A stretch of DNA of 64,000 nucleotides from Haloprofundus halobius (GTDB lineage Archaea; Halobacteriota; Halobacteria; Halobacteriales; Haloferacaceae), in contig NZ_CP083666.1 of NCBI RefSeq assembly GCF_020097835.1, forward strand, positions 1,178,001-1,242,000, read 5' to 3'. Shown here in pieces: positions 44,520 through 53,006 of this stretch (within the stretch, counting starts at the first letter, position 1; each line of letters opens with the position of its first letter). The position numbers and the translations under genes were made by a program. The notes under the pieces were generated by a model, which was not told the origin of the DNA, did no database searches, and worked only from the letters and a program-made list of their open reading frames with translations.

Positions 44520-45122
44520 ATGTCAGGACTGCTCCCGTCCGACAGGAACACAGAGCGGGAAGCGCGGCCGCCCCGCGTCCTCTGGCTCGACGACGACGAC
44601 GCGGAGCAACTCATCTCCTCGCTCTCCTCGGAGACCGCCCGCTCGATTCTCACGGAACTGTACGAGCGCGACGGGACAGCCTCGGAACTGTCTGACTCCG
44701 TCGACACCTCGCTGCAGAACGTCCGCCACCACCTCGGCAACCTGCAGGACGCCGGGTTGGTCGAAATCGTCGGCACCGAGTACTCGGTGAAAGGCCGCGA
44801 GATGAACGTGTACGGCCCGGCGGACGGTCCGCTCGTCGTCTGCGCCGGACAGACGGACGACCGCGCGTCCGTTCTCGACTCGCTGCGACGGTTCGTCGGT
44901 GTCACCGCGCTGCTGGCGGTCGGCGCGGCCCTCGTCCAGTGGCTGTTCGGCGCCGCGGTCGTCACCGACCTCGGTGGCCCCGAGACGGCCCCACGCGTCG
45001 GCGACAGCGTCGCGAACGGCGTCGGAGGGACCCTCGGCACGCTCTCGCCGGGGCTAGCGTTCGTCGCGGGCGGCGTGCTCGTCCTCGTCGCGATTCTCGC
45101 CTGGGAGGTCGTAGAACGGTGA
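44520..45122 (+). CDS. Winged-helix regulator with C-terminal membrane anchor
   Basis: This 200-residue protein has a winged-helix domain (residues 25-95; ETARSILTELYERDGTASELSD, then SLQNVRHHLGNLQDAGLVEIVG, the recognition helix) of ArsR/HTH_20 type. Two hydrophobic helices follow (about 122-145 and 175-197). It should therefore be membrane-tethered and could sense an envelope signal. TTTACTAA at 44490-44497 supports a leaderless ATG 44520. The subtilase gene starts 59 bases downstream and may be linked. Confidence 0.85.
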   Translation: MSGLLPSDRNTEREARPPRVLWLDDDDAEQLISSLSSETARSILTELYERDGTASELSDSVDTSLQNVRHHLGNLQDAGLVEIVGTEYSVKGREMNVYGPADGPLVVCAGQTDDRASVLDSLRRFVGVTALLAVGAALVQWLFGAAVVTDLGGPETAPRVGDSVANGVGGTLGTLSPGLAFVAGGVLVLVAILAWEVVER

Positions 45123-45181
45123 ACGACCGCAGGACTCGCGGTGACGAGGCCGGGGCGGGGTCGCCGTAGGGACCCCGAACG

Positions 45182-46555
45182 ATGAGCCGTCGACTCTTGG
45201 CGTGTTTCCTCGTCGTCTGCGTCCTCGTTTCGGCGTCGAGTGCGCCGCTGGCCGGGTCGGTCGTCGCGACGGTGCCGTTACTGCCGGAGTCCGATTCGGT
45301 GACGACTGCCCCATACGGACAGGTGAGCCGAACCGGCGGGCATATCGTCTCCACCGAGCGTGTTCACGACCGAGGAATCACCGGCGACGGCGTCGCAGTC
45401 GGCGTCGTCGGGACGTCGTTCGACTCGGAGGCGGCGTCGATTCGGAGCCACGTCGCCGGTCACCGGCGCGCCGTCGAGCGGAGCACCGACGGCGGAGTCG
45501 CCGTCGGTCCGCGGCGAAGCGACGGACGACACGACACCGCCGTCGCCGCCGTCGTCGCCGAGACGGCTCCCGACACCGAGCTGTATCTCGCCGCTGTCGG
45601 CGACAATCCGACCCCCGAGGAGTACGAGCGAGCCGTCGAGTGGATGATGGCGAACGACGTGTCCATCGTCGTCGACGCCGGGAGCTACTTCTCCTCGGAC
45701 CCGACGACGAACGGCCGGATAACCGCCGTCGCCGAGCGCGCGGCGTCGAACGGAACCCTCTTCGTCACCTCGGCGGGCAACTATGCGAACAGCCAGTGGG
45801 TCGGTGAGGGTCCGTCCGAGGGCTGGGTGAACTTCTCGAACGAGACGCAAGGAAACCGACTGGCCGGCGGCAACGTCACCCGGGGGACGGTCTCGCTGCG
45901 CCTCTCGTGGAACACGTCCGCCGACTACGACCTCTATCTGTACCGCGACCGCGGGGGCGGACCGGACCCAGTCGTCGCGAAGTCCGTCCGCCGGCAGAAC
46001 GCCTCGAACGATAGCGCTCCCGACGACGCCAACGCCTCCGGAGAGTCGTGGGAAGCGATCGACGTATCGGTGCCGCACGGACGGTACTACGTCGCCGTCG
46101 ACGCTCACAACGGCTCGAACGAGAGTCGGCTCAGACTGCTGTCGAGCCGGCAGTCGCTGGAACACACCGTCTCCAACGGGAGCGTCGTGGCCCCGGCGAC
46201 GGGTGACGGAGTCGTCGCCGTGGGCGCCGTCGACGCCGACAGCGGTCGAGCGGCGCAGTATAGCTCTCGGAGCGACACGTTCGTCGACGTCTGGGGCCCC
46301 GCCAGCGTGCGAACCGAGTTTGGGTCGCTCGAAGGTACCTCCGCCGCAGCGCCCTACGTCGCCGGTACCGCGGCACTCGTCGCGTCGACGTCGTGCGAGG
46401 AGTCGATTCGCTCCGAGGAGATGGTCGAACTGCTCCGAGCGTCGGGGGCCGGTGACGACCGATACACGCCCGATTCGGTCCCGGTCGTCGAAGCGACGAG
46501 AGCCATAGAAACCGCCGAGAAGACCGGCGACGACGAGTGTCTCGTCGCCGGGTGA
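45182..46555 (+). CDS. Exported S8 (subtilisin-like) peptidase, catalytic Asp apparently lost
   Basis: This 457-residue protein has a Sec-type signal (MSRRLLACFLVVCVLVSASSA). The subtilase His region (GRHDTAVAAVVAETAPD), oxyanion Asn (FVTSAGNYAN) and Ser region (EGTSAAAPYVAGTAALV) are present. In the Asp motif VAVGVVGTSFD, Gly stands where the catalytic Asp of V-I-D-T-G is expected. A PPC-like beta domain (about residues 235-325) is inserted before the Ser region. I count eleven N-X-S/T sequons, most in that domain, suggesting heavy N-glycosylation outside the cell. It may be a non-catalytic or altered protease. Confidence 0.8.
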   Translation: MSRRLLACFLVVCVLVSASSAPLAGSVVATVPLLPESDSVTTAPYGQVSRTGGHIVSTERVHDRGITGDGVAVGVVGTSFDSEAASIRSHVAGHRRAVERSTDGGVAVGPRRSDGRHDTAVAAVVAETAPDTELYLAAVGDNPTPEEYERAVEWMMANDVSIVVDAGSYFSSDPTTNGRITAVAERAASNGTLFVTSAGNYANSQWVGEGPSEGWVNFSNETQGNRLAGGNVTRGTVSLRLSWNTSADYDLYLYRDRGGGPDPVVAKSVRRQNASNDSAPDDANASGESWEAIDVSVPHGRYYVAVDAHNGSNESRLRLLSSRQSLEHTVSNGSVVAPATGDGVVAVGAVDADSGRAAQYSSRSDTFVDVWGPASVRTEFGSLEGTSAAAPYVAGTAALVASTSCEESIRSEEMVELLRASGAGDDRYTPDSVPVVEATRAIETAEKTGDDECLVAG

Positions 46556-46630
46556 CGTGGCATCGGTACGGCCGCGTCCACGGACTCCCCCTCGGCTTTT
46601 TGTACGAAGACGGGACCACTCACGAGCATC

Positions 46631-49027
46631 GTGTCGTCACCGAACTCGCAGCCGCCCTCCGACACCGATAAGCGTGCGCCCCGGCGAGAGTCGGGCGTGA
46701 CCTGGCGCGAGGTGTTCGGACACGACGAGCCGTATCCCGAGCAGGCCGACGGTATCGAGACGGCCGTCGAGACGGCCGTCGACGGCGGGTTCACCGTCGT
46801 CGAAGGTGCCTGCGGAACTGGCAAGACGATGCTCGCGCTGACCGCCGGTATCGACCGAGTCCGGGACCCGGACTCGCCGTACGAACGCGTCGTCGTCCTC
46901 ACCAGCGTCAAACAGCAACTCCGACAATTCGAAGACGACCTCCGGACCATCAACGCGAACCTCCCCGACGAGTGGCGGCCCGTCTCGGGGCTGACGCTCG
47001 TCGGCAAGTCCGACGTCTGCCCCTACAGCCGCGAGCGCGTCGCCGGCGTCGACGATTCGAACGTCTACGAGCGCTGCGAGGGCTTGCGCGAACGGACGAG
47101 AAACCTCGCGAGCGAGAGCGGGCCGACCACCGCGTCGGCGCTGACAGGCGAGGCGCGACGCGCCCAGACCGGCCTCGCCGACACCGGCGCGGGCGGTCCC
47201 TCCTACCTCCAGGCGGCGGGCGAACCGACGCCGTACCTCCCTGAGATGCCCGAGCACGGCGACACCGAGTTCTGCCCCTTCTACGCGCAGTTCCTCGACG
47301 ACCTGCCCGAGGACGGCGACCCAGTCGAGGCAGTACCGTTCGACTTCGAGGACGCCGGACTGCTGGAACCCTCGGACCTCGTCTCGCTCTCGGCGGGCTT
47401 TGGCACCTGCCCTCACTCGACGATGGGTGCGGTACTTCCCCACGTGGAGGTCGTTCTCGGTAACTACTACCACGCGTTCGACCCGACGACGGTAGCGACC
47501 TTCACGGGCCCGTTGGTCGACGAGACGACGTTTCTCGTCTGCGACGAGGCGCACATGCTCGAACCCCGCGTCCGCGACCTGGTGAGTTCCGGCGTCGGCG
47601 ACCGGAGCCTCCGCGACGCCGAGAACGAGGTGACGCGCGTCATCCAACCCGTCGAGTTCGACGAGGCCGGACAGGAGATGCGCGGGTCGACCGCCGACGC
47701 CGACCTCGTCCGCGGCGAACTGAAGAAGAGCGACGTGACGCTCCGCGAACTGAAGGAGACGCGCAACTTCCTCCGCGACCTCCGCGAGGAACTCGACCGC
47801 CGGGTAACCGCCCACCTTGACGGCGAGGTACCGGATTGGAGAGCGGACCTCACGAGACTGGACGACGCCGAAATCCCGCTCCGGGACCCCGAGGAACCCG
47901 GGGTCGACGAGATAACCGAGTGGGCCGAGGAGGCCGGATACGACGGCGGGACGTGGGTGCGCGCTCAGACGGTGGGAGCGGTCGTCGGTCGTATCCTGAA
48001 CTCGGCGGAGGAGGACGACAAACAGCGGGCCGCGCCGGGCGTCGGCCGCGTGCTCGGCGAGTGGTACCGCTGCGACCACGAGCGCTACTTCCGCGAACTC
48101 GAACTGGAGCGGACGTGGGACGAGATGGAGCCACCGGACTCGTGGCGACGGGCGTACAACGCGCGCCTCGCGCTCTACAACTGCGTTCCCTCCGACGCCA
48201 TCGGCGACCGCCTCGCCGAGTTCGGCGGCGGCGTGCTGATGAGCGCGACGCTCGCACCGATGGATATCTTCCGGACCGTCTCGGGACTCGACGCGCTCGC
48301 CGACTCGGGTCGGCCGGTCGAGGAGCGAACGTACGGGCTGACGTTCCCCGAGGCGAACCGTGCGAGTTTCGCCGTCGACGCACCGAAGTTCACCTACGCG
48401 AACCGCGGCGCACCGGACGAAGAGAACCCCACGCGGCAGGCGTACGCGGACGCCGTCTCGGAGGTCGCACGGTCGCCCGGCAACGTCCTCGTCGGGATGC
48501 CGAGTTACGGCGAGGCCGAGTGGATGGCCGGGGTGCTCGAACGCCGCGTTGACAAGCCCGTTCTCCTCGACGAGTCGAGCGACGACGGGACGACCGAGTC
48601 GCTGAAAGCCGAGTTCTTCGGCGGCGAGGGGAAGGTGCTCGTCACGAGTCTGCGAGGGACGTTGACCGAGGGCGTCGACTACCGAGGCGACCGCCTCTCG
48701 GCGGCGGTCGTCTGCGGCGTCCCGCTCGTCAACACGTCGAGCCCTCGGACGAAGGCGGTGAAGACGGCGTACGACCGCGCCTTCGACGGGTCGGGCTTCG
48801 AGACGGCACTGACGGTGCCGGCGGTCAGAAAAGCGCGGCAGGCAATCGGCCGCGTCATCCGCGGCGACGACGAGGTGGGGGTGCGCGTCTTCGTCGACGC
48901 GCGCTACGCTCGCGAGTCGTGGAACGGCGTGCGGGAGTACTTCCCCGACTACGAGCGCGAGGAGTTCCAGCCGGTAAGCCCGGACATGCTCGGCTTCGGA
49001 CTGGAGCGGTTCTGGTCGAGTCGCTGA
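46631..49027 (+). CDS. XPD/Rad3-family (DinG-like) DNA helicase
   Basis: This 798-residue superfamily 2 helicase is probably 5'-3' and iron-sulfur dependent. It has Walker A VVEGACGTGKTMLAL near residue 60, DEAH box LVCDEAHML near 298, and the C-terminal motifs VLVTSLRGTLTEGVDYRGDRL near 673 and VRKARQAIGRVIRGDDE near 737 (motif VI Arg). Candidate Fe-S cysteines lie between Walker A and the DEAH box (KSDVCPY, YERCEG, EFCPFY, GTCPHS). It likely acts in DNA repair. GTG start at 46631. Not co-directional overlap with neighbours. Confidence 0.88.
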   Translation: MSSPNSQPPSDTDKRAPRRESGVTWREVFGHDEPYPEQADGIETAVETAVDGGFTVVEGACGTGKTMLALTAGIDRVRDPDSPYERVVVLTSVKQQLRQFEDDLRTINANLPDEWRPVSGLTLVGKSDVCPYSRERVAGVDDSNVYERCEGLRERTRNLASESGPTTASALTGEARRAQTGLADTGAGGPSYLQAAGEPTPYLPEMPEHGDTEFCPFYAQFLDDLPEDGDPVEAVPFDFEDAGLLEPSDLVSLSAGFGTCPHSTMGAVLPHVEVVLGNYYHAFDPTTVATFTGPLVDETTFLVCDEAHMLEPRVRDLVSSGVGDRSLRDAENEVTRVIQPVEFDEAGQEMRGSTADADLVRGELKKSDVTLRELKETRNFLRDLREELDRRVTAHLDGEVPDWRADLTRLDDAEIPLRDPEEPGVDEITEWAEEAGYDGGTWVRAQTVGAVVGRILNSAEEDDKQRAAPGVGRVLGEWYRCDHERYFRELELERTWDEMEPPDSWRRAYNARLALYNCVPSDAIGDRLAEFGGGVLMSATLAPMDIFRTVSGLDALADSGRPVEERTYGLTFPEANRASFAVDAPKFTYANRGAPDEENPTRQAYADAVSEVARSPGNVLVGMPSYGEAEWMAGVLERRVDKPVLLDESSDDGTTESLKAEFFGGEGKVLVTSLRGTLTEGVDYRGDRLSAAVVCGVPLVNTSSPRTKAVKTAYDRAFDGSGFETALTVPAVRKARQAIGRVIRGDDEVGVRVFVDARYARESWNGVREYFPDYEREEFQPVSPDMLGFGLERFWSSR

Positions 49028-49051
49028 GCGGTTAGTCGTCGTAACGCCCGG

Positions 49052-49237
49052 TCAGTCGACGTCGTACGCTTCGCGGCAGTCGTCGCCACAGAAGTGGCGA
49101 TGCTGGACCTCGCTCTCTTCGACCCACGCGACGACGCGGTGCGTCGACGACTGGAGAATCGTTTCGCCGCAGTTCGCACACTCGGGGGCGGTCTCCTCGT
49201 CTACGTCGTCGCCGAGCGGCGAAGTGGGTTCGACCAT
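49052..49237 (-). CDS. Small zinc-ribbon protein (DUF7576-like)
   Basis: This is a 61-residue protein with CANC near residue 21 and CGDDC near residue 50, a paired-cysteine zinc ribbon. ATG 49237 is preferred over an in-frame GTG at 49255 because a TAAAGTG element lies 30 bases before it. Such small zinc proteins are common in haloarchaea and of unknown role. It is convergent with the helicase gene. Confidence 0.7.
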   Translation of the reverse strand: MVEPTSPLGDDVDEETAPECANCGETILQSSTHRVVAWVEESEVQHRHFCGDDCREAYDVD

Positions 49238-49317
49238 GTCGTCGCTGTAGGTCACCGGGACACTTTACCGCTGTCGTAGAAGCCTCTTCCGCCGACGCGT
49301 GTTCGTGATTTGGCGGC

Positions 49318-50685
49318 TCACCCGCCCGAGGGGTGGGCGACCGTCCGCTCGGTCCGCGGCGTCACGTCGTCGACGACGCGGACGCGGCCGTCGGGCCACC
49401 GCGTGATCAGGCGCGTCGGCGCCGCGTCTCCGAGGCCGAAGTGCGCGACCGGTTCCGCTTGGCTGTGGCCACCGCATCCCGCGTCGATGAGTCGCGACTG
49501 TGTACCGTCGGTCGTCTCCAACGTGACCGTCGCGCCGCGGGCGGGTGCGCCCGCCTCAGTAAGCGGTTTGGCTCTGAGCCAGTCGTCGTCGTTCGGCGCG
49601 GCGAACAGCGACAGCGGCTGCGACCCGGCCTCACCGTGGACGACCAGCAGTTCGAGGGTGCCGTCACCGTCGAAATCCGCGACCGTCACGCTGGTGCCCA
49701 GCCCTCTCGGTTCGAGCGCTTCGCCCGCGCTGACCCGTCGCCACGCGCCGTCGCTTCGGGTGAACAGGCGGTTCGGCGCACCGAGGGCGTTGACGAACAG
49801 TTCGAGCGACCCGTCGTTGTCGAAATCGGCGGCGACAACTGAACGAGTACGGGTCGGCTGGGTGAATTCTGGCGGGGCGACGTCGCGGAAGCGGTCGCCG
49901 GAGCGCGCGAACAGCCGGGTCGGCCCCTCCCAGTTGCCGCAGACGAACTCGCCGGTCGGCTCCGTCCCCGCACCGACGAACGAGAGACAGCGAGCGTCGC
50001 AGGAGGCGTCGGCGACGCCGCTTCGGGTAGCCACGTCCGTGAACTGGCCGCCATCGTTTCGCAGCAGCCGGTTCGGGCCGCGTTCGGTCGCCGCGAACAC
50101 GTCCATCCGATCGGTGACGAGCGGGCCGCTCGCGAGCGCTCGAACGTCGGCGGCGACGTCCAACCCGACCGACTCGGCCATGTCGGTCACCTCCCGGTCG
50201 TCGCCGAGTTCGTAACACCGCATCGACGACCCGTTGCCCGCGACGAGCATCCCGTAGCGCCCGGTACCGTGGCGGTCGACGGCCGCGACCGACCAGCCGT
50301 TGCGTCGGTTACTCCGACCCGTGTTGACGTCGAGCGAGAAGGCGTCCGTCCACTCCGTGCCGTCGCAGTCGAAGAGGCGGTCGAGGGCCCCGTCGGTCCG
50401 ACCGTAGCCGCCGGCGTTCTGGACGTACACCTCCTCGCGGCCGTCGCCGTCGAGGTCGGCGGCCGCGACGGCGATGCCGCGCCGCCGCTTGTCGGCGATG
50501 ATGCCGGTGGCGATATCGACGAGCGCGCCACCGTCTCCCTCGCTCTCGTCCCACTGGAGGAGTTTGTTCGCACCGCTACTAGAGGTGACGTACGTGAGCG
50601 ACCCCTGGGGACCGGCGGTGACCGCAGCGCCGTACCCCTTGAACGAGGGGGTGTCAGCGAGCAGGTCCGAACGCGCCTCGAACAC
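49318..50685 (-). CDS. FG-GAP/VCBS-repeat protein with C-terminal ASPIC/UnbV domain
   Basis: This 455-residue protein has repeated beta-propeller blades with calcium-loop motifs AAADLDGDGREEV, AADFDNDGSLELF and VADFDGDGTLELL. The C-terminal ASPIC/UnbV module is LETTDGTQSRLIDAGCGGHSQ, then FGLGDAAPTRLITRWPDGRV (given in parts). Related proteins are usually exported or membrane-anchored; this one has no signal peptide at the GTG 50685 start, which a CTTATAG promoter element supports. It may be cytosolic or exported by an unrecognised route. Function unknown. Confidence 0.82.
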   Translation of the reverse strand: MFEARSDLLADTPSFKGYGAAVTAGPQGSLTYVTSSSGANKLLQWDESEGDGGALVDIATGIIADKRRRGIAVAAADLDGDGREEVYVQNAGGYGRTDGALDRLFDCDGTEWTDAFSLDVNTGRSNRRNGWSVAAVDRHGTGRYGMLVAGNGSSMRCYELGDDREVTDMAESVGLDVAADVRALASGPLVTDRMDVFAATERGPNRLLRNDGGQFTDVATRSGVADASCDARCLSFVGAGTEPTGEFVCGNWEGPTRLFARSGDRFRDVAPPEFTQPTRTRSVVAADFDNDGSLELFVNALGAPNRLFTRSDGAWRRVSAGEALEPRGLGTSVTVADFDGDGTLELLVVHGEAGSQPLSLFAAPNDDDWLRAKPLTEAGAPARGATVTLETTDGTQSRLIDAGCGGHSQAEPVAHFGLGDAAPTRLITRWPDGRVRVVDDVTPRTERTVAHPSGG

Positions 50686-50801
50686 ATCTGTTTCAGCCGG
50701 TCCGGCTATAAGAGTGGACGGTCTCGGTTTCCGTCGTCAGGTTCAAAGCCGTCGTCGTCTTCGGGAATTCGGTGTGAGAGTCGGGTGGCGGCGTCTCCGC
50801 C

Positions 50802-51248
50802 TCAGTTCAGCACAGCGTCGAAAATCGCTCTCACGCGAGCACTCGGTGTCATCGAATCGAGTTCCCCGTCAATATCTATCTCGCCGAGCGACTCGGCGAA
50901 CTCAGGACGTCGCCGGAGCGTCGCCACGTGGTAGAGATACGAGAGGCGAAGGAGCCACCGAGCGGCGTCAAGGTCGGCGTCGGTCCGAATCCGGAACGTC
51001 GTCCATCCCGAATCGGGGACGACGTGATGTTCGCTCGTCCTGCCCTCGTCGACTAGCGTGTCACGGAGCCGTTTCGGGTAGTTGATGTCGAGGATGCCGA
51101 ATCGGTGAACGTGCCCGATTTCACGGGTGCCGAGCGTGAACTCGTTCCCGTCGAAGCGGTGCGGGGAGACGCCAACGCCGAGCCACGCCGAGGCGTCGGC
51201 GGTGAGTCGGTCGACGAGCTGTTCTCGTGTGGATGTGGTCGAACTCAT
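50802..51248 (-). CDS. Luciferase-domain (DUF5519-like) protein
   Basis: This 148-residue protein starts at ATG 51246-51248. VGVSPHRFDGNEFTLGTREIGHVHRFGILDINYPKRLRD and HHVVPDSGWTTFRIR resemble the small luciferase-domain family (DUF5519), here described by parts. The name does not imply light emission. No catalytic residue is known to me. GTTATCTC about 30 bases upstream is a probable TATA element. Confidence 0.75.
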   Translation of the reverse strand: MSSTTSTREQLVDRLTADASAWLGVGVSPHRFDGNEFTLGTREIGHVHRFGILDINYPKRLRDTLVDEGRTSEHHVVPDSGWTTFRIRTDADLDAARWLLRLSYLYHVATLRRRPEFAESLGEIDIDGELDSMTPSARVRAIFDAVLN

Positions 51249-51452
51249 ACGGACGATACGCTGGCAGCCGAGATAACGGGCGCGTGAGATGGTGTTACTG
51301 CGTGCTACAGAACGCGAACGCGTCCGATTTCTGGGCCGTGAGAAACGCTCGGAGTTGCTCACCACCGGTATTGCTCACTATAGAGCGCTCTTAGCAGCGA
51401 TTATGTACCCGACTGTGGGACATCCTCTCACCCGGTTACGGGGCACCTTTTC

Positions 51453-51669
51453 ATGAGCCTGCACACGAGCGACGACCTGTCCGACGTTTCTCCCGCACAC
51501 GACTCCCGGCTGGACGGCCGCGCGTTCGGCTCCACAGCGTCACGGTTCGGTACGAGAACGCTCCCGATCGGTGTACCATCTATCCCCGGGATACGCCCGC
51601 CGAAGAACGGGTAACCGTCTGGCTCACCGCCGACCTCAGCGCGTTCGTCGGTCTCGAAGCGAGGCGGTA
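51453..51669 (+). pseudogene. Frameshifted DUF7511-like small gene
   Basis: ATG 51453 opens MSLHTSDDLSDVSPAHDSRLDGRA. From about 51524 the conserved part continues in another frame as VRLHSVTVRYENAPDRCTIYP, then WLTADLSAFVGLEARR to TAA 51667-51669. The C-terminal CTIYPRD and W-L-T-A pattern fits haloarchaeal DUF7511 proteins as I recall them. One missing base near 51520-51525 (CCGCGCGTTCGG) would explain the break. It may be a genuine broken gene or a sequence error. The rest of 51249-51725 shows nothing else I can support. Confidence 0.5.
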
Positions 51670-51725
51670 ACCCGGTTTCCTCAGTTCTCGCCGCGCCAAC
51701 GCGCGTCCGACCAGCTACCGAACCG

Positions 51726-53006
51726 TCAGGAACTGAGCGTCGTCACCGTCTCGGAGATGACCTCCACACCGATGGCCAAACTTCGTTCGTCGACGTCGAA
51801 CCTGCTCGAGTGATGTGGTGCAGGGTGGTCGGTACCGACGATTGCGTACGAGACCGTCCCACCCTGTTCCTCGACTGCCTTCATGAGGTATGTGGCGTCC
51901 TCGCTCGCTCCGAACTCACTCGTCTCCGTGACGTTCGTGACAGAACCATGTTTCCGTGCGACGTCGGCGATAGTCCTGCTGAACTCGAGGTCGCTGTCGG
52001 CTCGCGGCGCTTCGCCCGTGACCTCGAACTCGCCGACGCAGGAGTGCATTTCGGCGGCCGCGTCGATGATCCGTTCTGTCTCCCCGTGCAGGAACCCGAG
52101 GAGTTCGTTCGTTTCCCCCCGGACTTCGCCTTCGATACGCACCTCCTCCGCGATGATGTTCTGCGCAGTTCCGCCGTCGATACGGCCGACGTTGATTCGG
52201 GTCATCCCGTCGGCGTGACGGGGTATCGAGTACAGGTTCTGGACGGCTGTCGACGCCGCTTGCATGGCGTTGCGCCCCCGATTCGGATTCTTCCCCGAGT
52301 GGGCGGACTCGCCGTGGAATCGAGCCTCGAAGTTCGCGACGGCGAGCGGTTTCACGATTCCACCGACGACGTCTCCCGTCGGGTGACCCAGACCGACGTG
52401 GAGCCCGAGGAAGTAGTCGATGTCGTCGGTGTGCCGAGAGAGCGCCATCGGTTTTCCACCGCCGGCGCGCTCCTCGGCAGGCTGGAAGACGAGCTTGAAC
52501 GTCCCGTCGAACTCGTCGCTCCGCTTCACGGCTTCGAACACGCCGAGCCCGATCGTAATATGCGCGTCGTGACCACAGGCGTGCATCACGCCTTCGTTCG
52601 TCGACCGAAACCCCTCGACGGAGGGTACGTGTTCCGAATCGTCCGCTTCCCGTTGAGGGAGCGCGTCGATATCGACGCGGAGAGCGACCGTCGGGCCGTC
52701 AGTCCCCTTCTCGAGGACCGCGATGGCCCCGGTGTGTCCGCCATCTGTCGATTCCAGGACGTCCGGCCGTGCTCCGGCGTCTGCGGCACTGTCGTGCCAC
52801 TCCTGGAGCGTCGCGCTGTCCGGAAGGGCCATCCGATGTTCGCTCGCGTACGCCTCCGCTCCGATATGGAGTCGGTCGACGCCGATTCGTTCTACCTCGT
52901 CGACGATGCGACTCGTCGTGTAGTACTCACACCACGCGGGCTCCGGGTACCGGTGGAACTGCCGGCGAAGCTCACGCAATCGGTCCCGAACGGACTCGTC
53001 ACTCAT
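51726..53006 (-). CDS. M20-family amidohydrolase (AbgA/AbgB-like)
   Basis: This is a 426-residue zinc amidohydrolase. The metal-binding pattern is ALRVDIDALPQREADD near residue 115, VMHACGHDAHITIG near 148 (His-Asp) and LVFQPAEERAGGGKPM near 180 (catalytic Glu-Glu). A His in GLHVGLGHPTG near 205 and the terminal HHSSRFDVDE complete the site. The dimerisation domain lies between residues 215 and 330. It resembles p-aminobenzoyl-glutamate and indole-acetyl amino-acid hydrolases. ATG 53006 lies 8 bases inside the upstream PLP-enzyme gene, so the two act together in an amino-acid conjugate pathway by inference. Confidence 0.85.
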   Translation of the reverse strand: MSDESVRDRLRELRRQFHRYPEPAWCEYYTTSRIVDEVERIGVDRLHIGAEAYASEHRMALPDSATLQEWHDSAADAGARPDVLESTDGGHTGAIAVLEKGTDGPTVALRVDIDALPQREADDSEHVPSVEGFRSTNEGVMHACGHDAHITIGLGVFEAVKRSDEFDGTFKLVFQPAEERAGGGKPMALSRHTDDIDYFLGLHVGLGHPTGDVVGGIVKPLAVANFEARFHGESAHSGKNPNRGRNAMQAASTAVQNLYSIPRHADGMTRINVGRIDGGTAQNIIAEEVRIEGEVRGETNELLGFLHGETERIIDAAAEMHSCVGEFEVTGEAPRADSDLEFSRTIADVARKHGSVTNVTETSEFGASEDATYLMKAVEEQGGTVSYAIVGTDHPAPHHSSRFDVDERSLAIGVEVISETVTTLSS

